NCBI RefSeq assembly: GCF_000301035.1
Contig: NZ_JH932292.1
Coordinates: 1,416,857 to 1,480,856 of the forward strand
Direction of reading: 5' to 3'
From: Facklamia hominis CCUG 36813
GTDB lineage: Bacteria; Bacillota; Bacilli; Lactobacillales; Aerococcaceae
Length of the DNA: 64,000 nt
This document shows positions 1 to 8,260 of this stretch, one piece after another. The first letter of the stretch is position 1. Every line of letters begins with the position of its first letter. The notes beneath the pieces were generated by a model. That model saw only the letters and a program-made list of their open reading frames with translations, was not told the DNA's origin and made no database searches. Both the position numbers and the translations under genes were made by a program.

Positions 1-51
1 TATTGTTTCAGTTTATCCAAGATAGGAGGCTATATAAAAAAAATAAAACTC

Positions 52-366
52 ATGCTAGATTTTGGAGAAGGTCCAATATGGACTGAGTATTTTGATGAAG
101 AGAAAGGAAGATTATTAACAGGAATTGAAAAAGTAGATAATGATAAAAATATATGGGATATAAATGAAACAATTCAAGAATTGTTTACATCTTACTACCA
201 CTTTGACTATAATGATCAGGCTTGCTTTTTCGATGAAGAACAAGAGAAAAAAGACAAGTATAAAATGCTTGTATTATTAGAGAAACTAAAAAAAAGACTA
301 TATGAAATAAATGATGGGTCTTTTGAGATTGATGATAGAGAAACTGAAAGAGTTAAAAATTTATAA
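52..366 (+). CDS. Hypothetical protein, immunity-like (start uncertain)
   Basis: A 104-residue acidic soluble protein with no signal peptide or membrane segment; I do not recognise the family. The reading frame is open to the left window edge. A strong AGGAGG lies at 24-29, too far from the ATG at 52 but 4 bases before an in-frame ATA at 34. The native start may therefore be at 34 (ATA, perhaps a mutated ATG), or the gene may begin outside the window. Its stop overlaps the next start in TAATG, so the two are translationally coupled. Pairing with a DUF4926 protein suggests a toxin-immunity cassette tail; this is inference. Confidence 0.65.
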   Translation: MLDFGEGPIWTEYFDEEKGRLLTGIEKVDNDKNIWDINETIQELFTSYYHFDYNDQACFFDEEQEKKDKYKMLVLLEKLKKRLYEINDGSFEIDDRETERVKNL

Positions 367-551
367 TGGATGAATTAGATGTTGTAAAATTGAAAGAGGA
401 TTACAAAGAAATAAGTAAAGGAACAAGAGGAACGATTGTTTTGCTTTATGATAATAAAAAGTGTGAAGTTGAGTTTTTTGATAAAGATGGAGATACCATA
501 GATGTAGTCATGACTCCTTTAAAAAAACTAGAAATAATAGAGTCATTCTAA
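366..551 (+). CDS. DUF4926 family small protein
   Basis: The 61 residues carry the DUF4926 pattern: an N-terminal LDVVKLKEDY, a central GTRGTIVLLYD and a C-terminal EVEFFDKDGDTIDVV block, forming a small beta-barrel-like domain. Such proteins are common beside polymorphic toxin and immunity genes, and this one is probably cytoplasmic. The start overlaps the stop of the preceding gene by one base (TAATG), so the two form an operon that ends at the terminator at 571. Family assignment is by pattern; a role in immunity is inferred from the typical context only. Confidence 0.75.
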   Translation: MDELDVVKLKEDYKEISKGTRGTIVLLYDNKKCEVEFFDKDGDTIDVVMTPLKKLEIIESF

Positions 552-570
552 TAGAATTTAAATTTTTGTA

Positions 571-613
571 AATAGAGCTTGTAAAAATGAATCATACAAG
601 CTCTATTCTTATA
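571..613 (+). terminator. Rho-independent terminator
   Basis: A perfect 12-bp stem (AATAGAGCTTGT at 571-582 with its complement at 596-607) has a 13-base loop and is followed by a T-rich tail. It ends the two-gene immunity-like operon. Confidence 0.85.
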
Positions 614-921
614 TTCTTTTGAATAAATAGTAAAGCTTCCATTATTATTTACTACCATAGCACGCTTCATATCGGAGATAGCTGTACTTCGTCTATTTTA
701 CCCATCTTTCCTCACAGGTTATTTTTGAATATTATATAAATGGGTGTAATTAAGTTGGTTCTTTTAGAGATTAATCGAAGATCAATTGGGGAAAATAAGC
801 AAGAAAATCCCTAAGGATTTTTCAATGACATGGAGATGAATATACTCATTTATATTGGATAAAAATCAAGTATACTATAATATAGTTTTATAATTACAAT
901 ATTAAAATAGGGGGTTGATGT
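614..921. other. Intergenic region with gene debris and a promoter
   Basis: No intact gene. A minus-strand frame at about 620-690 reads TAISDMKRAMVV without start or stop context, so it looks like a gene fragment. A small hairpin lies at 818-836. A TATAAT-like -10 at 875-880 precedes the DUF2254 gene, whose ribosome site is the AGGGGG at about 908-913. Confidence 0.4.
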
Positions 922-2211
922 ATGTTGTCCAAAATTAAATTGTGGTTTTTTAATAATAAGAATTTTTTAAGGATGTCAAGATTTATAATTTTAACAGTGT
1001 TGCTTCTTTTAGTTACCTGGATTTTTGATCATCGATATATTGCAATTAAATCTTATATTCCCAAACAACTATTGCTGTCCGTTGAAGTTTCGGTAGATTT
1101 TCTTTCTAATATATCTGGAATATTTTTGACTATAAGTACTTTTTGTTTTACAACGATTGTCACTGTACTTAATAAATATAGTAGTAGCGTATCGCCTAGA
1201 TTGCTTCAGAGTTTCATAGATAGGACAGGAGTTCTTGGTTTATATGGTATATTTGTAAGTGGTTTTTTCTATTCAGTAATCAGTATCCTTTTATTACAAG
1301 ATCTTGGTCCAGACCAACATGTTGTAGCTGGAAGTTTAGGCATTGCCTATGCCATAGTTGCAATGCTTAGTTTTATAGCTTTCTCAAGACAGGTTCTTGA
1401 TAATATAAAAGTATCAAATATTATAGAATATATTTTTAATGATTGCGAAAAACTTATTGATAAAGAGGTAGAACTAAGAGAAAAAGCTAAGCATTACGAA
1501 AAAAGCGACGAATCTACAAAGTTATCAATTGTAGCTGAGAGTTCAGGTTATTTATTTGAAATAAAAGCAGATGAGATTTTTAAAGAGCTTAATGGCATAA
1601 GAGCAGAACTGTCTATAAACAAGAGAATTGGTGAATACACAATCAAAGGAGAAACCTTAGGAGAATTAAATATATTCCAATGCGAGTTAGATGATAATGA
1701 TAAAAAAGAATTAAAAGAAAAATTAAGTTCATTGTTTTTAATAAATATTTACAATAATAGAGAAGAAGATTATCACCGTGGAATTGTAAACTTAACCGAA
1801 ATCGCAAATATGGCCCTAAGCCCCGGCACAAATGATCCAAATACTGCAATAATGTGTATAAATAAAATGTCATCATTGTTTGGGAGACTTTTATCTACAG
1901 ACAATCATTTTATAATTCTGAAAGAGGACGAAGATGTAAAAATAATCTATCAAAGTTATTCTGTAGAGGATGAACTATATCTTGGTTTCAGCCAGATAAT
2001 TTCCTACTCAGCAGGTGATCCTTTGGTTACCGAAGCGATTTTACAAGGGCTTTATATCATATACACAATGGCAGACATAGGTGCTAAAAAAAGCATAAAA
2101 AAATTTTTTGATGATAGCTATGAAATTTTAATAGAAAATTTTACTTACGAAATGCATTTGAAAATTTTTAAAAGAATAAGAAAGAATATGGAAGAGCACG
2201 TAGGCTTATAG
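922..2211 (+). CDS. DUF2254 family membrane protein
   Basis: A 429-residue predicted integral membrane protein of the DUF2254 family. Four hydrophobic segments fill about residues 15-160, including the family signature region TISTFCFTTIVTVLN followed by SSSVSPRLLQSF. The rest is a soluble cytoplasmic domain with the conserved block MALSPGTNDPNTA at about 295-307. Length is normal for the family. Function is unknown; membrane or ion-homeostasis roles have been guessed for relatives. The gene stands alone with its own ribosome site and has the same AT-rich base use as the rest of the left island. Confidence 0.88.
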   Translation: MLSKIKLWFFNNKNFLRMSRFIILTVLLLLVTWIFDHRYIAIKSYIPKQLLLSVEVSVDFLSNISGIFLTISTFCFTTIVTVLNKYSSSVSPRLLQSFIDRTGVLGLYGIFVSGFFYSVISILLLQDLGPDQHVVAGSLGIAYAIVAMLSFIAFSRQVLDNIKVSNIIEYIFNDCEKLIDKEVELREKAKHYEKSDESTKLSIVAESSGYLFEIKADEIFKELNGIRAELSINKRIGEYTIKGETLGELNIFQCELDDNDKKELKEKLSSLFLINIYNNREEDYHRGIVNLTEIANMALSPGTNDPNTAIMCINKMSSLFGRLLSTDNHFIILKEDEDVKIIYQSYSVEDELYLGFSQIISYSAGDPLVTEAILQGLYIIYTMADIGAKKSIKKFFDDSYEILIENFTYEMHLKIFKRIRKNMEEHVGL

Positions 2212-2561
2212 GAAAACACATCTGAATCTATTTAAATTTAAATGCATTCAAAATTCAATTAAAAATGTGGTCAATTAGTTTACTATTTGTGGGCCACTTT
2301 TAGATAATAACTCCGGATCCATTTTTGGTTGACATTTACATGATGAAATATTTACGTTTGAGCCTAATGCATTTAATATAAGCAAAAAATAAATATCTTT
2401 ATATAAAAAATACAACACGAAAAATTACTATTTAAAAATAATGATTCTGAACTTGTGTCAATATTAAAGGAAAATGGGACAATGTTAAAAAAATAGAAAA
2501 TGATTCCAAACTAATATATATGATAGATTTAATTATTATAGATCTACAAGTTATAACTCTT

Positions 2562-2679
2562 CGGTACCGGTACTGGGGCGGGACTAAAAATCTGAAAACG
2601 TCCTATAATTAGGTGGATTTATTGGTATTAGAAAAAATTGAATGCAATATTTTGAATGGCTTTGGGATATATCGTACGT
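2562..2679 (+). repeat. Long dispersed direct repeat, copy 1
   Basis: About 118 bp beginning CGGTACCGGTACTGGGGC and ending GATATATCGTACGT. Nearly the same sequence recurs at 9228-9343, and a more diverged copy at 10726-10815, all in the same orientation. The first copy continues into a frame that encodes a short basic peptide (SRKAKAELMTAHLR) with no recognised family. The two best copies bracket the minus-strand sensor/ABC module. Confidence 0.85.
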
Positions 2680-2810
2680 CCGTCCAACGATTGCCGAGCC
2701 GTAAGGCGAAAGCAGAGTTGATGACGGCCCATCTGCGTATCAAGAACAAGCAATGCGACGAAAAGGAGCATTGTGCGGCTTGATGAGAAGAATGGGAATA
2801 AACTATAAAA

Positions 2811-2853
2811 GCCTCGCAATTGCTAATATAAAAGCAACTGCGAGGCTCTTTGT
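2811..2853 (+). terminator. Hairpin terminator
   Basis: A 13-bp stem with one mismatch (GCCTCGCAATTGC at 2811-2823 with 2834-2846) is followed by TCTTTGTTT. No intact upstream gene uses it, so it is probably left over from the gene whose tail is fused to repeat copy 1. Confidence 0.7.
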
Positions 2854-2865
2854 TTATAAACCCAC

Positions 2866-2985
2866 TTAATTCCTATTTAAATTAGAAAGTAAGTCAGATG
2901 CTTCATCATCCGCACCTTCCCACAAGTGGCTATAGGTGTTAAGAATCGTTTGAACACCTTTATGGTTTAACCAATTTTTAATTAC
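2866..2985 (-). pseudogene. Tyrosine recombinase (integrase) C-terminal remnant
   Basis: Read on the minus strand, the last 40 or so codons before the TAA at 2866-2868 give VIKNWLNHKGVQTIL followed by NTYSHLWEGADDEAS. This is the end of a phage/ICE-type tyrosine integrase including the nucleophilic tyrosine in NTYSHL. An in-frame stop lies just upstream, and the catalytic R-H-R core is gone. It is therefore a fossil of the element that delivered part of this island. The nearby repeat copy 1 and hairpin belong to the same scar. Confidence 0.75.
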
Positions 2986-3236
2986 TTAAGGCTGTATTGT
3001 CTCTTTGATAAGCAGGCCAGCAATTCTGTTGTGGTGAATATTTTAATGGCTATTATAAAAGAAGTCAGTAAAATGATTTGACAAAAAACAACGCCATGGT
3101 ACTATAAATGTAACCATATATAAATAACTTAAGGTAAGAATTGTGATGCGCTGTTATTTGCAAAGGTATAAAATTGGATATCTATACATTGGTTATGCTA
3201 TGAATTTGTATTATAAGTATATATGGAAGTGATTAT

Positions 3237-3440
3237 ATGGAGGTAGTAATTGAGAATAGAATTGCAGAATTTCGTAAGGAGCTTGGACTATCCCAACATA
3301 AACTTGCTAAAGCTGTTGGTATGAAAAGAAGGTCAATAATGGCGTATGAAAATAATACAATAAGTCCAACTCTTGAAACAGCCTATAAAATATGCAAGGT
3401 GTTAAATAAAGATATTAAAGAAGTATTTATTTTTAAGTAA
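3237..3440 (+). CDS. XRE-family transcriptional regulator
   Basis: A 67-residue Cro/CI-type DNA-binding protein that is almost only helix-turn-helix. The motif LGLSQHKLAKAVGMKRRSIMAYEN occupies about residues 17-40 and is followed by a helix ending IKEVFIFK. The ATG at 3237 is preceded by GGAAGTGA at about 3225-3232. A 12-base gap with its own ribosome site separates it from the next gene, so the two are probably cotranscribed. Small regulators of this class often control a neighbouring membrane or peptide-resistance gene. The specific target is not visible. Confidence 0.85.
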   Translation: MEVVIENRIAEFRKELGLSQHKLAKAVGMKRRSIMAYENNTISPTLETAYKICKVLNKDIKEVFIFK

Positions 3441-3452
3441 GGAGGTTTTAAT

Positions 3453-3869
3453 ATGGGACTTTTATTTAATGATAATAATGAGATAAATGAAAAAATTAAC
3501 AATGAATTCGGTAATTTAGATAATCACTTGTTAGCAATTAAGCATAATGACATAAAAACAGGTCTTGCAAAATTGATAGCGAGCAATCTTTTTTATACGT
3601 TGGATTCAAACAGGACTTTTATTCTATATTTTTCAAATAAGGGAATTCACGAGGAAGAAATAAGCAATTCTTTAAAAAGAAATTTCTTATTTATGCCATG
3701 GAATGAAATTAGTTCCTTTGATATCAAAGTTAAAAATAATAAGGCTATTATAGAATTAGTTCACATTGGGAAAAGAATAGGATATGAAATTCCTTTTAAT
3801 GGAACAATTTTTGAAATTAACAAAGACAATTTGAAAAAATTAGAAGCGAAGAACTGGAATAAAATTTAA
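3453..3869 (+). CDS. Hypothetical protein, partner of XRE gene
   Basis: A 138-residue soluble protein with strand-rich segments (RTFILYFSNKGIHEEEI; then MPWNEISSFDIKVKNNKA). The pattern resembles a bacterial PH-like fold of the kind annotated in YokE/PH proteins, but the similarity is weak. It has no signal or membrane segment. It follows the XRE gene by 12 bases with a strong AGGAGGT and ends before a large hairpin at 3937. I do not recognise a specific function. Confidence 0.7.
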   Translation: MGLLFNDNNEINEKINNEFGNLDNHLLAIKHNDIKTGLAKLIASNLFYTLDSNRTFILYFSNKGIHEEEISNSLKRNFLFMPWNEISSFDIKVKNNKAIIELVHIGKRIGYEIPFNGTIFEINKDNLKKLEAKNWNKI

Positions 3870-3936
3870 GTAATTTAGATGATGAAGAAGTAATCTTTGT
3901 TGTGATAAATAAAAACTACTAAGAATCAAGGGATAG

Positions 3937-3989
3937 TGTAGTGCCCCCAAAAAGTTAGATTTTGGTCCAACTTTTTAGGGGGCACTACA
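3937..3989. repeat. Large IS-end-like palindrome / bidirectional terminator
   Basis: A 23-24 bp near-perfect hairpin with arms TGTAGTGCCCCC plus AAAAAGTT on the left (3937-3960) and the complement at 3966-3989. The arms resemble terminal repeats of IS3-family elements, here joined head to head without a transposase. It sits between two convergent genes and could now act as a two-way terminator. Confidence 0.65.
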
Positions 3990-4011
3990 TTTGAATACTC
4001 ACAGCCTTTTT

Positions 4012-6516
4012 TTATATACTCTTGAAAGTATTATCTGAGTTCTCGTTTATTGTTTTAAAACCACTTTTTATTGCAAATAAAACTCCTGCAATCATAAATA
4101 CAAATACTATTAATAGAGGGATATAATTCATATTTGTTATCAGACCTTTTATCGCAAATGCTAATTCATAGTTACTTCTATAGGCTCTCAATGCAATTCC
4201 AATAATGAACATAAAGATATAGGCTAAGAAAATATTTTTAAACAATATTTTCCCCTCTCCGAAGACCATCTTTTCCATTTGTTTTTCTGTCATACCTGCT
4301 GTTGATAGAAGTTTAAAGTCATTGGATCTTGCCCTAAGGTTGCCTTTAAAACTATTATAGGCATTGGAAAGAGCGATTGTTATTAGAATGATTTGAATAG
4401 CTAAGTTGAAAAGTCGTTCATTCTTTATTTGTTCTTTATCCATAGCTGCTCTAATAATTTCTGTAGAAGTGCCATGGTCAGATTTTGGTACATAATTTGA
4501 AATTACTTTTTCAGCATCTTCAAATACTTTTTCTTTATTATTATCAGCTTTAATTTTTACAAAGTAATAATAAACTGGGTTGCCTTCATCTATTCCATAT
4601 TCATCAATAAATTTTTTCATAGCACTTTCACTTGTAAAGATAGATATTTGATTGTCATTATAAGCTTCTAGATTATAAGGCATTTCATCGATACTTGAAT
4701 CTATTTTTATAGGCATGGACTTACCATTTGCATTATATTTTAAAGTTACTTTTCCTGTATCCTTATCAGAAATTTTTATATATTCATTAAAAGAATAAGG
4801 ACTTCTACTATCTTTTGGAATTTTATTTAGTAGTAAATACTTTGCATTCGAAATATTATTTTCTTTTAAAAGTTTTTCGAAATCCTCATCTGTTAAGGCA
4901 TATATGTTGGAATATAATTTATCTTCCGGTATTTTACCGCTATTTAAAGCTTCATTTAAATCCTTAGAAATAAAGTCCTCATTTTCACCAACGTAAAATT
5001 TTGTATCAACTCTTTGGTATACATGCAATTGGTCTATGCCTTCAACTTCTTCTATATCATGAACAAAGTTTTTATCCAAAAAATCACCTACATAAATACT
5101 AGATTCAAAATTGTAAGGACTTTTATAAGAATTATATTTTTCATTTAAAGCTCTATATGACTGGTCAACTAAAACTGTAGTCAGTACCAAGGCAGACAGA
5201 GCCATGGAAATTACAATAATTCGATAGGTTGAACGATAAGACCTGTAATAATCTTTTGCTAAAGTCTTTTCTATTGGTCCATTTATTTTTGATTTTCCTA
5301 ATTTAATATTTTTTTCTGTAATCCCATTTAAACCTTCGATAACATTTATCTTCGCACTTTTCTTGGCAGGGATCAATGCTGAAAAATACACCATTATCAA
5401 GGATAACAAAACAATTATTAAAATAGATATAGGGCTTGGAAATATGAAATGGAAATCCATAGATTTTACACTTTGACCTAAAATATTTGATATGTTTTGA
5501 TAAGATTTTGTATTATTAAGCCACATCAAATATAAGAGCAGATTTGCAGAAGCCAAAGATAAGATTGTTCCCAAGGCTATTGGTAAGGTTGAAAGTTTAA
5601 ATGCTTTCTTTCGAATTAATTGCTTTACCTGCTTATCTGTCATCCCAGTGCTTTTTAATAGAGCAATTTCCTTTAGATCCCTATTGTTCCATACATTAAA
5701 AGCCCCATAAATGATAAAAGCAAAAAGTAGGCAAAGAAAGAAGGCTGCTCCATATTGTTCTAAAGCTGAGTTTACAACACTTTTTGGTGGAATGATTCCT
5801 TTTGGATAGACCATTTTATATTCTAAGATATCTTTATTATAAAATACTCTACCAATATTTAGGGCATGGTTCTCATCAATATTCATTTCTGATAAAATTT
5901 CCCTAGTCTTTGTATAGGTATCTCTTATATTTTTATACCAAATTTCTGCTTCGGTACCAACATTTTTTTCAAACAAGACTTTTTTATCATCACTTTTAGA
6001 TAAACCTACAAGCATAGCCTCTTCAAATGAATAGCTAAAATCTTTATAAGTACCAACTATTTTATAAGTTTTATCACGAACATTTATTTCAGAACCCAAA
6101 TCATATTCTTTATTTTTTATTAAAAATCTCTCTGGTACTAAAAGTTCATTTGCTTTTTCTGGCTTTTTTCCTTCCTTAATATCAAAACGTAAAAGGCTTG
6201 CAGGATCTCCATTTTCATATATAACTGCATTTAAGTCTGTTTTTATTACTTTATTGAAAGAAACTTTTTCTATATCTTTATCGTTTTTTAATTTATCATA
6301 AAAACCTTGGTCAATTCCACTTATATTCACATGATAATCTCCAAAAGTTTTCTTTACATACTCATACTTGTCAGTTTTTAACGAGTTGGAGATAAAAATT
6401 ACAGTTCCTAATAACATTACTGCTAAAAGTATTGATATTTTAATAGCAAAACTGTCTTTCTTATTATTTTTTACAGCTCCATCAGCTAGGTCATTAATAA
6501 TTTTCATAAGTTTCAT
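4012..6516 (-). CDS. Duplicated-FtsX ABC transporter permease, module A
   Basis: An 834-residue permease of the MacB/FtsX type. There is one N-terminal membrane segment at about 28-46, an extracytoplasmic domain to about 250, three segments with the first FtsX domain (about 255-390), a second N-segment near 435, a second large outside domain, then three C-terminal segments (about 705-825). Such permeases with a matched ATPase pull antimicrobial peptides or lipid-peptide complexes from the membrane. The gene starts 23 bases inside the ATPase gene, implying coupled translation. The exact substrate is unknown. The architecture has eight segments rather than the ten of classical BceB. Confidence 0.85.
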   Translation of the reverse strand: MKLMKIINDLADGAVKNNKKDSFAIKISILLAVMLLGTVIFISNSLKTDKYEYVKKTFGDYHVNISGIDQGFYDKLKNDKDIEKVSFNKVIKTDLNAVIYENGDPASLLRFDIKEGKKPEKANELLVPERFLIKNKEYDLGSEINVRDKTYKIVGTYKDFSYSFEEAMLVGLSKSDDKKVLFEKNVGTEAEIWYKNIRDTYTKTREILSEMNIDENHALNIGRVFYNKDILEYKMVYPKGIIPPKSVVNSALEQYGAAFFLCLLFAFIIYGAFNVWNNRDLKEIALLKSTGMTDKQVKQLIRKKAFKLSTLPIALGTILSLASANLLLYLMWLNNTKSYQNISNILGQSVKSMDFHFIFPSPISILIIVLLSLIMVYFSALIPAKKSAKINVIEGLNGITEKNIKLGKSKINGPIEKTLAKDYYRSYRSTYRIIVISMALSALVLTTVLVDQSYRALNEKYNSYKSPYNFESSIYVGDFLDKNFVHDIEEVEGIDQLHVYQRVDTKFYVGENEDFISKDLNEALNSGKIPEDKLYSNIYALTDEDFEKLLKENNISNAKYLLLNKIPKDSRSPYSFNEYIKISDKDTGKVTLKYNANGKSMPIKIDSSIDEMPYNLEAYNDNQISIFTSESAMKKFIDEYGIDEGNPVYYYFVKIKADNNKEKVFEDAEKVISNYVPKSDHGTSTEIIRAAMDKEQIKNERLFNLAIQIILITIALSNAYNSFKGNLRARSNDFKLLSTAGMTEKQMEKMVFGEGKILFKNIFLAYIFMFIIGIALRAYRSNYELAFAIKGLITNMNYIPLLIVFVFMIAGVLFAIKSGFKTINENSDNTFKSI

Positions 6517-7183
6517 CTCCTAAGAAATTTAACCTACCATCTACCATTCTATAGACCTTATCACAAGAATTTGCTACTTTTTCATCATGAGTTATTATCA
6601 TAATTGTAGAATTTAATCTCTTATTTACAAGTCTGAAAAGTCCTGTGATTTCTTCAGAATTCTTTCTATCGAGATTTCCTGTAGGCTCATCTGCTAAGAT
6701 TATGGCAGGTCTTGTAATCAAACTTCTGGCAATGGCAACTCTTTGTTGTTCACCACCTGATAACTGTTTTGGATACCTATCAAGCTTTCCTTCTATTCCT
6801 AGTATCGATAAAATTTCCTTTAAATATTCGTCATCTGCCTTTTTATTGTCTAACAAAAGAGGAAGTAAAATATTTTTTCGAACGTTGATGTTTGGAATCA
6901 AATTAAAAAATTGATAGACAACGCCTATATTCCTTCTTCGAAAAATTGTCATCTCATCTTTGTTAAACTTAGTAATATTTTTATCTTGAATAAAAATATC
7001 CCCACTTGTTGGTTTATCAACTCCTGCTAATAGGTGAAGCAAGGTAGACTTTCCTGATCCGCTATCTCCAATAATGGCAACAAGATCTCCTTTCTCCATT
7101 TCAAAATTCACATTTGATAGAGCGTGTACTTCTACTCCACTATTGTAAGTTTTTGTTAAATCTACTGTTTTTACAATATTCAT
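6494..7183 (-). CDS. ABC transporter ATP-binding protein, module A
   Basis: A 229-residue MacB/LolD-type ATPase. Walker A GDSGSGKST lies at about 39-47, the Q-loop at YQFFNLIP, the signature LSGGEQQR at about 141-148, and Walker B with D-loop [11 protein letters not shown] just after. It energises the downstream 834-aa permease, with which it overlaps. A ribosome site GGAGG precedes the ATG. Upstream, behind the kinase gene, lie a terminator and two direct repeats of AAGTGACT, which suggest a separate promoter driven by the module's response regulator. Confidence 0.92.
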   Translation of the reverse strand: MNIVKTVDLTKTYNSGVEVHALSNVNFEMEKGDLVAIIGDSGSGKSTLLHLLAGVDKPTSGDIFIQDKNITKFNKDEMTIFRRRNIGVVYQFFNLIPNINVRKNILLPLLLDNKKADDEYLKEILSILGIEGKLDRYPKQLSGGEQQRVAIARSLITRPAIILADEPTGNLDRKNSEEITGLFRLVNKRLNSTIMIITHDEKVANSCDKVYRMVDGRLNFLGDETYENY

Positions 7184-7222
7184 ATTTAGTCCTCCTTATC
7201 TTTCTTAGATGATATTAGACTT

Positions 7223-7241
7223 AAGTGACTGGAAAGTGACT
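7223..7241 (-). promoter_or_regulatory. Candidate response-regulator binding repeats
   Basis: Two AAGTGACT units (7223-7230 and 7234-7241 on the plus strand) are 11 bp apart, one helical turn. This is the usual layout of an OmpR-family direct-repeat site. They lie between the kinase terminator and the ATPase start. Assignment to this module's regulator is inference. Confidence 0.55.
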
Positions 7242-7242
7242 A

Positions 7243-7273
7243 GAAAAAAAGACTGTGCTTTATTTACACAGCC
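7243..7273 (-). terminator. Terminator after kinase gene
   Basis: On the minus strand a GGCTGTG/CACAGT stem with a 9-base loop is followed by a run of seven Ts. It separates the regulator-kinase pair from the ABC genes, so the latter can be induced separately. Confidence 0.7.
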
Positions 7274-7282
7274 ATAATTAAA

Positions 7283-8260
7283 TCAGTTATAAAATCTTAG
7301 TTCAAAGGAATTTGATTTCTTCCCTTTGTGATATAAAAGTTCTCCATTTTGCCTTTCCATAACAGATTTTGCCATAGGAAGGCCAATCCCATAACCTTTT
7401 GAATTTGGATCCAGCTTATAAAAACGTTTAAAAACTTTTTCTAACATTTTACGATCCAAACCTTTAGAAAAATCTTCCACAAAAATACTTTTATATAGAT
7501 TTGTTTCTTTAAGTTGGATTTCTATCTGTCTACCTTCTGTAGCTTCTATACCATTTTTCATCACATTGAAAAGTGCTTCATAGGTCCATTTCTTATCGCA
7601 TATAAGATAAAAGTCATCTCCATCAAGTGGAATTTCAATATTATCATTGATAAAATAATCCTTTAGGTTTTGTATAATATCTTCAATTAATCCTCGAGCA
7701 GATATCCTGTCTTTTGTCATTTCTATTGTACCTGAATCAAGGGCTGCCAATTTTAATAAAATATCAGATAAGTTGTGGAGTCTAAGTAAATTATCTCTGA
7801 GTCTTTCTATATATTCTTCGGAAAAGGTGTCATTTTCGTCATCTAATAAGTCAAGTAATAATAGAGATCCGGTTAGAGGGGTTTTTATTTGATGGGCAAT
7901 GTCTTCAGTATATTCTCTTAAGATCTCTTTGTTTTTTTCAGCATTTTCAGCTATTCTCTTGTTTTCTATAATAATTTTAATAATCTCATCTCTGAGTTTG
8001 CCAAATTCATCGTCTATGATTTCGTAATTATCAGAGTTTATATCAAGCGAATGTAGTAGGTTAAATATATTATTAATTTTATCCTCAAGAGCTTTTTCTT
8101 TTTTCTTTTCAATTTTTGAAATAACTATAAACAGAATTATATTTATAGCTAGAAAGCCAATAAGTGTTAGAATATCAAATCTTGGACTTAGATAAATTAC
8201 AAACAAAGACATTATCAAATTTAAAATTAAGACAAGTAAAATATTTTTGTTTTTACTCAT
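7283..8260 (-). CDS. Intramembrane-sensing histidine kinase, module A
   Basis: A 325-residue kinase with two membrane segments (about 5-25 and 30-48) separated by only a few residues, so there is no outside sensor. The H-box DIAHQIKTPLTGS lies near residue 120, the N-box reads NVMKNGIEA, and the G2 box is GYGIGLPMAKSV. The G1 box reads DFSKG instead of the usual DNGxG. This layout is typical of BceS-like kinases that sense peptides through the partner ABC permease. It overlaps the response regulator gene by 8 bases. Confidence 0.9.
   Translation of the reverse strand: MSKNKNILLVLILNLIMSLFVIYLSPRFDILTLIGFLAINIILFIVISKIEKKKEKALEDKINNIFNLLHSLDINSDNYEIIDDEFGKLRDEIIKIIIENKRIAENAEKNKEILREYTEDIAHQIKTPLTGSLLLLDLLDDENDTFSEEYIERLRDNLLRLHNLSDILLKLAALDSGTIEMTKDRISARGLIEDIIQNLKDYFINDNIEIPLDGDDFYLICDKKWTYEALFNVMKNGIEATEGRQIEIQLKETNLYKSIFVEDFSKGLDRKMLEKVFKRFYKLDPNSKGYGIGLPMAKSVMERQNGELLYHKGKKSNSFELRFYN

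Larger units (their letters stand above)
2212..3236. other. Gene-free scar region
   Basis: This 1-kb gap holds a weak hairpin at about 2265-2305, repeat copy 1, the terminator at 2811 and the integrase remnant, which are listed separately. The remainder is AT-rich sequence with no intact frame that I can support. Confidence 0.6.

Noticed and set aside
1643-1876. Open antisense frame within the DUF2254 gene
   Set aside because: No ribosome site, and it lies wholly in a real gene; AT-rich code easily leaves such frames.
2628-2819. Minus-strand frame across repeat copy 1
   Set aside because: It covers the repeat and terminator, has no ribosome site, and does not resemble a known protein.
6645-6914. 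Plus-strand frame opposite the module A ATPase gene
   Set aside because: Shadow of conserved ABC codons; no independent start signal.
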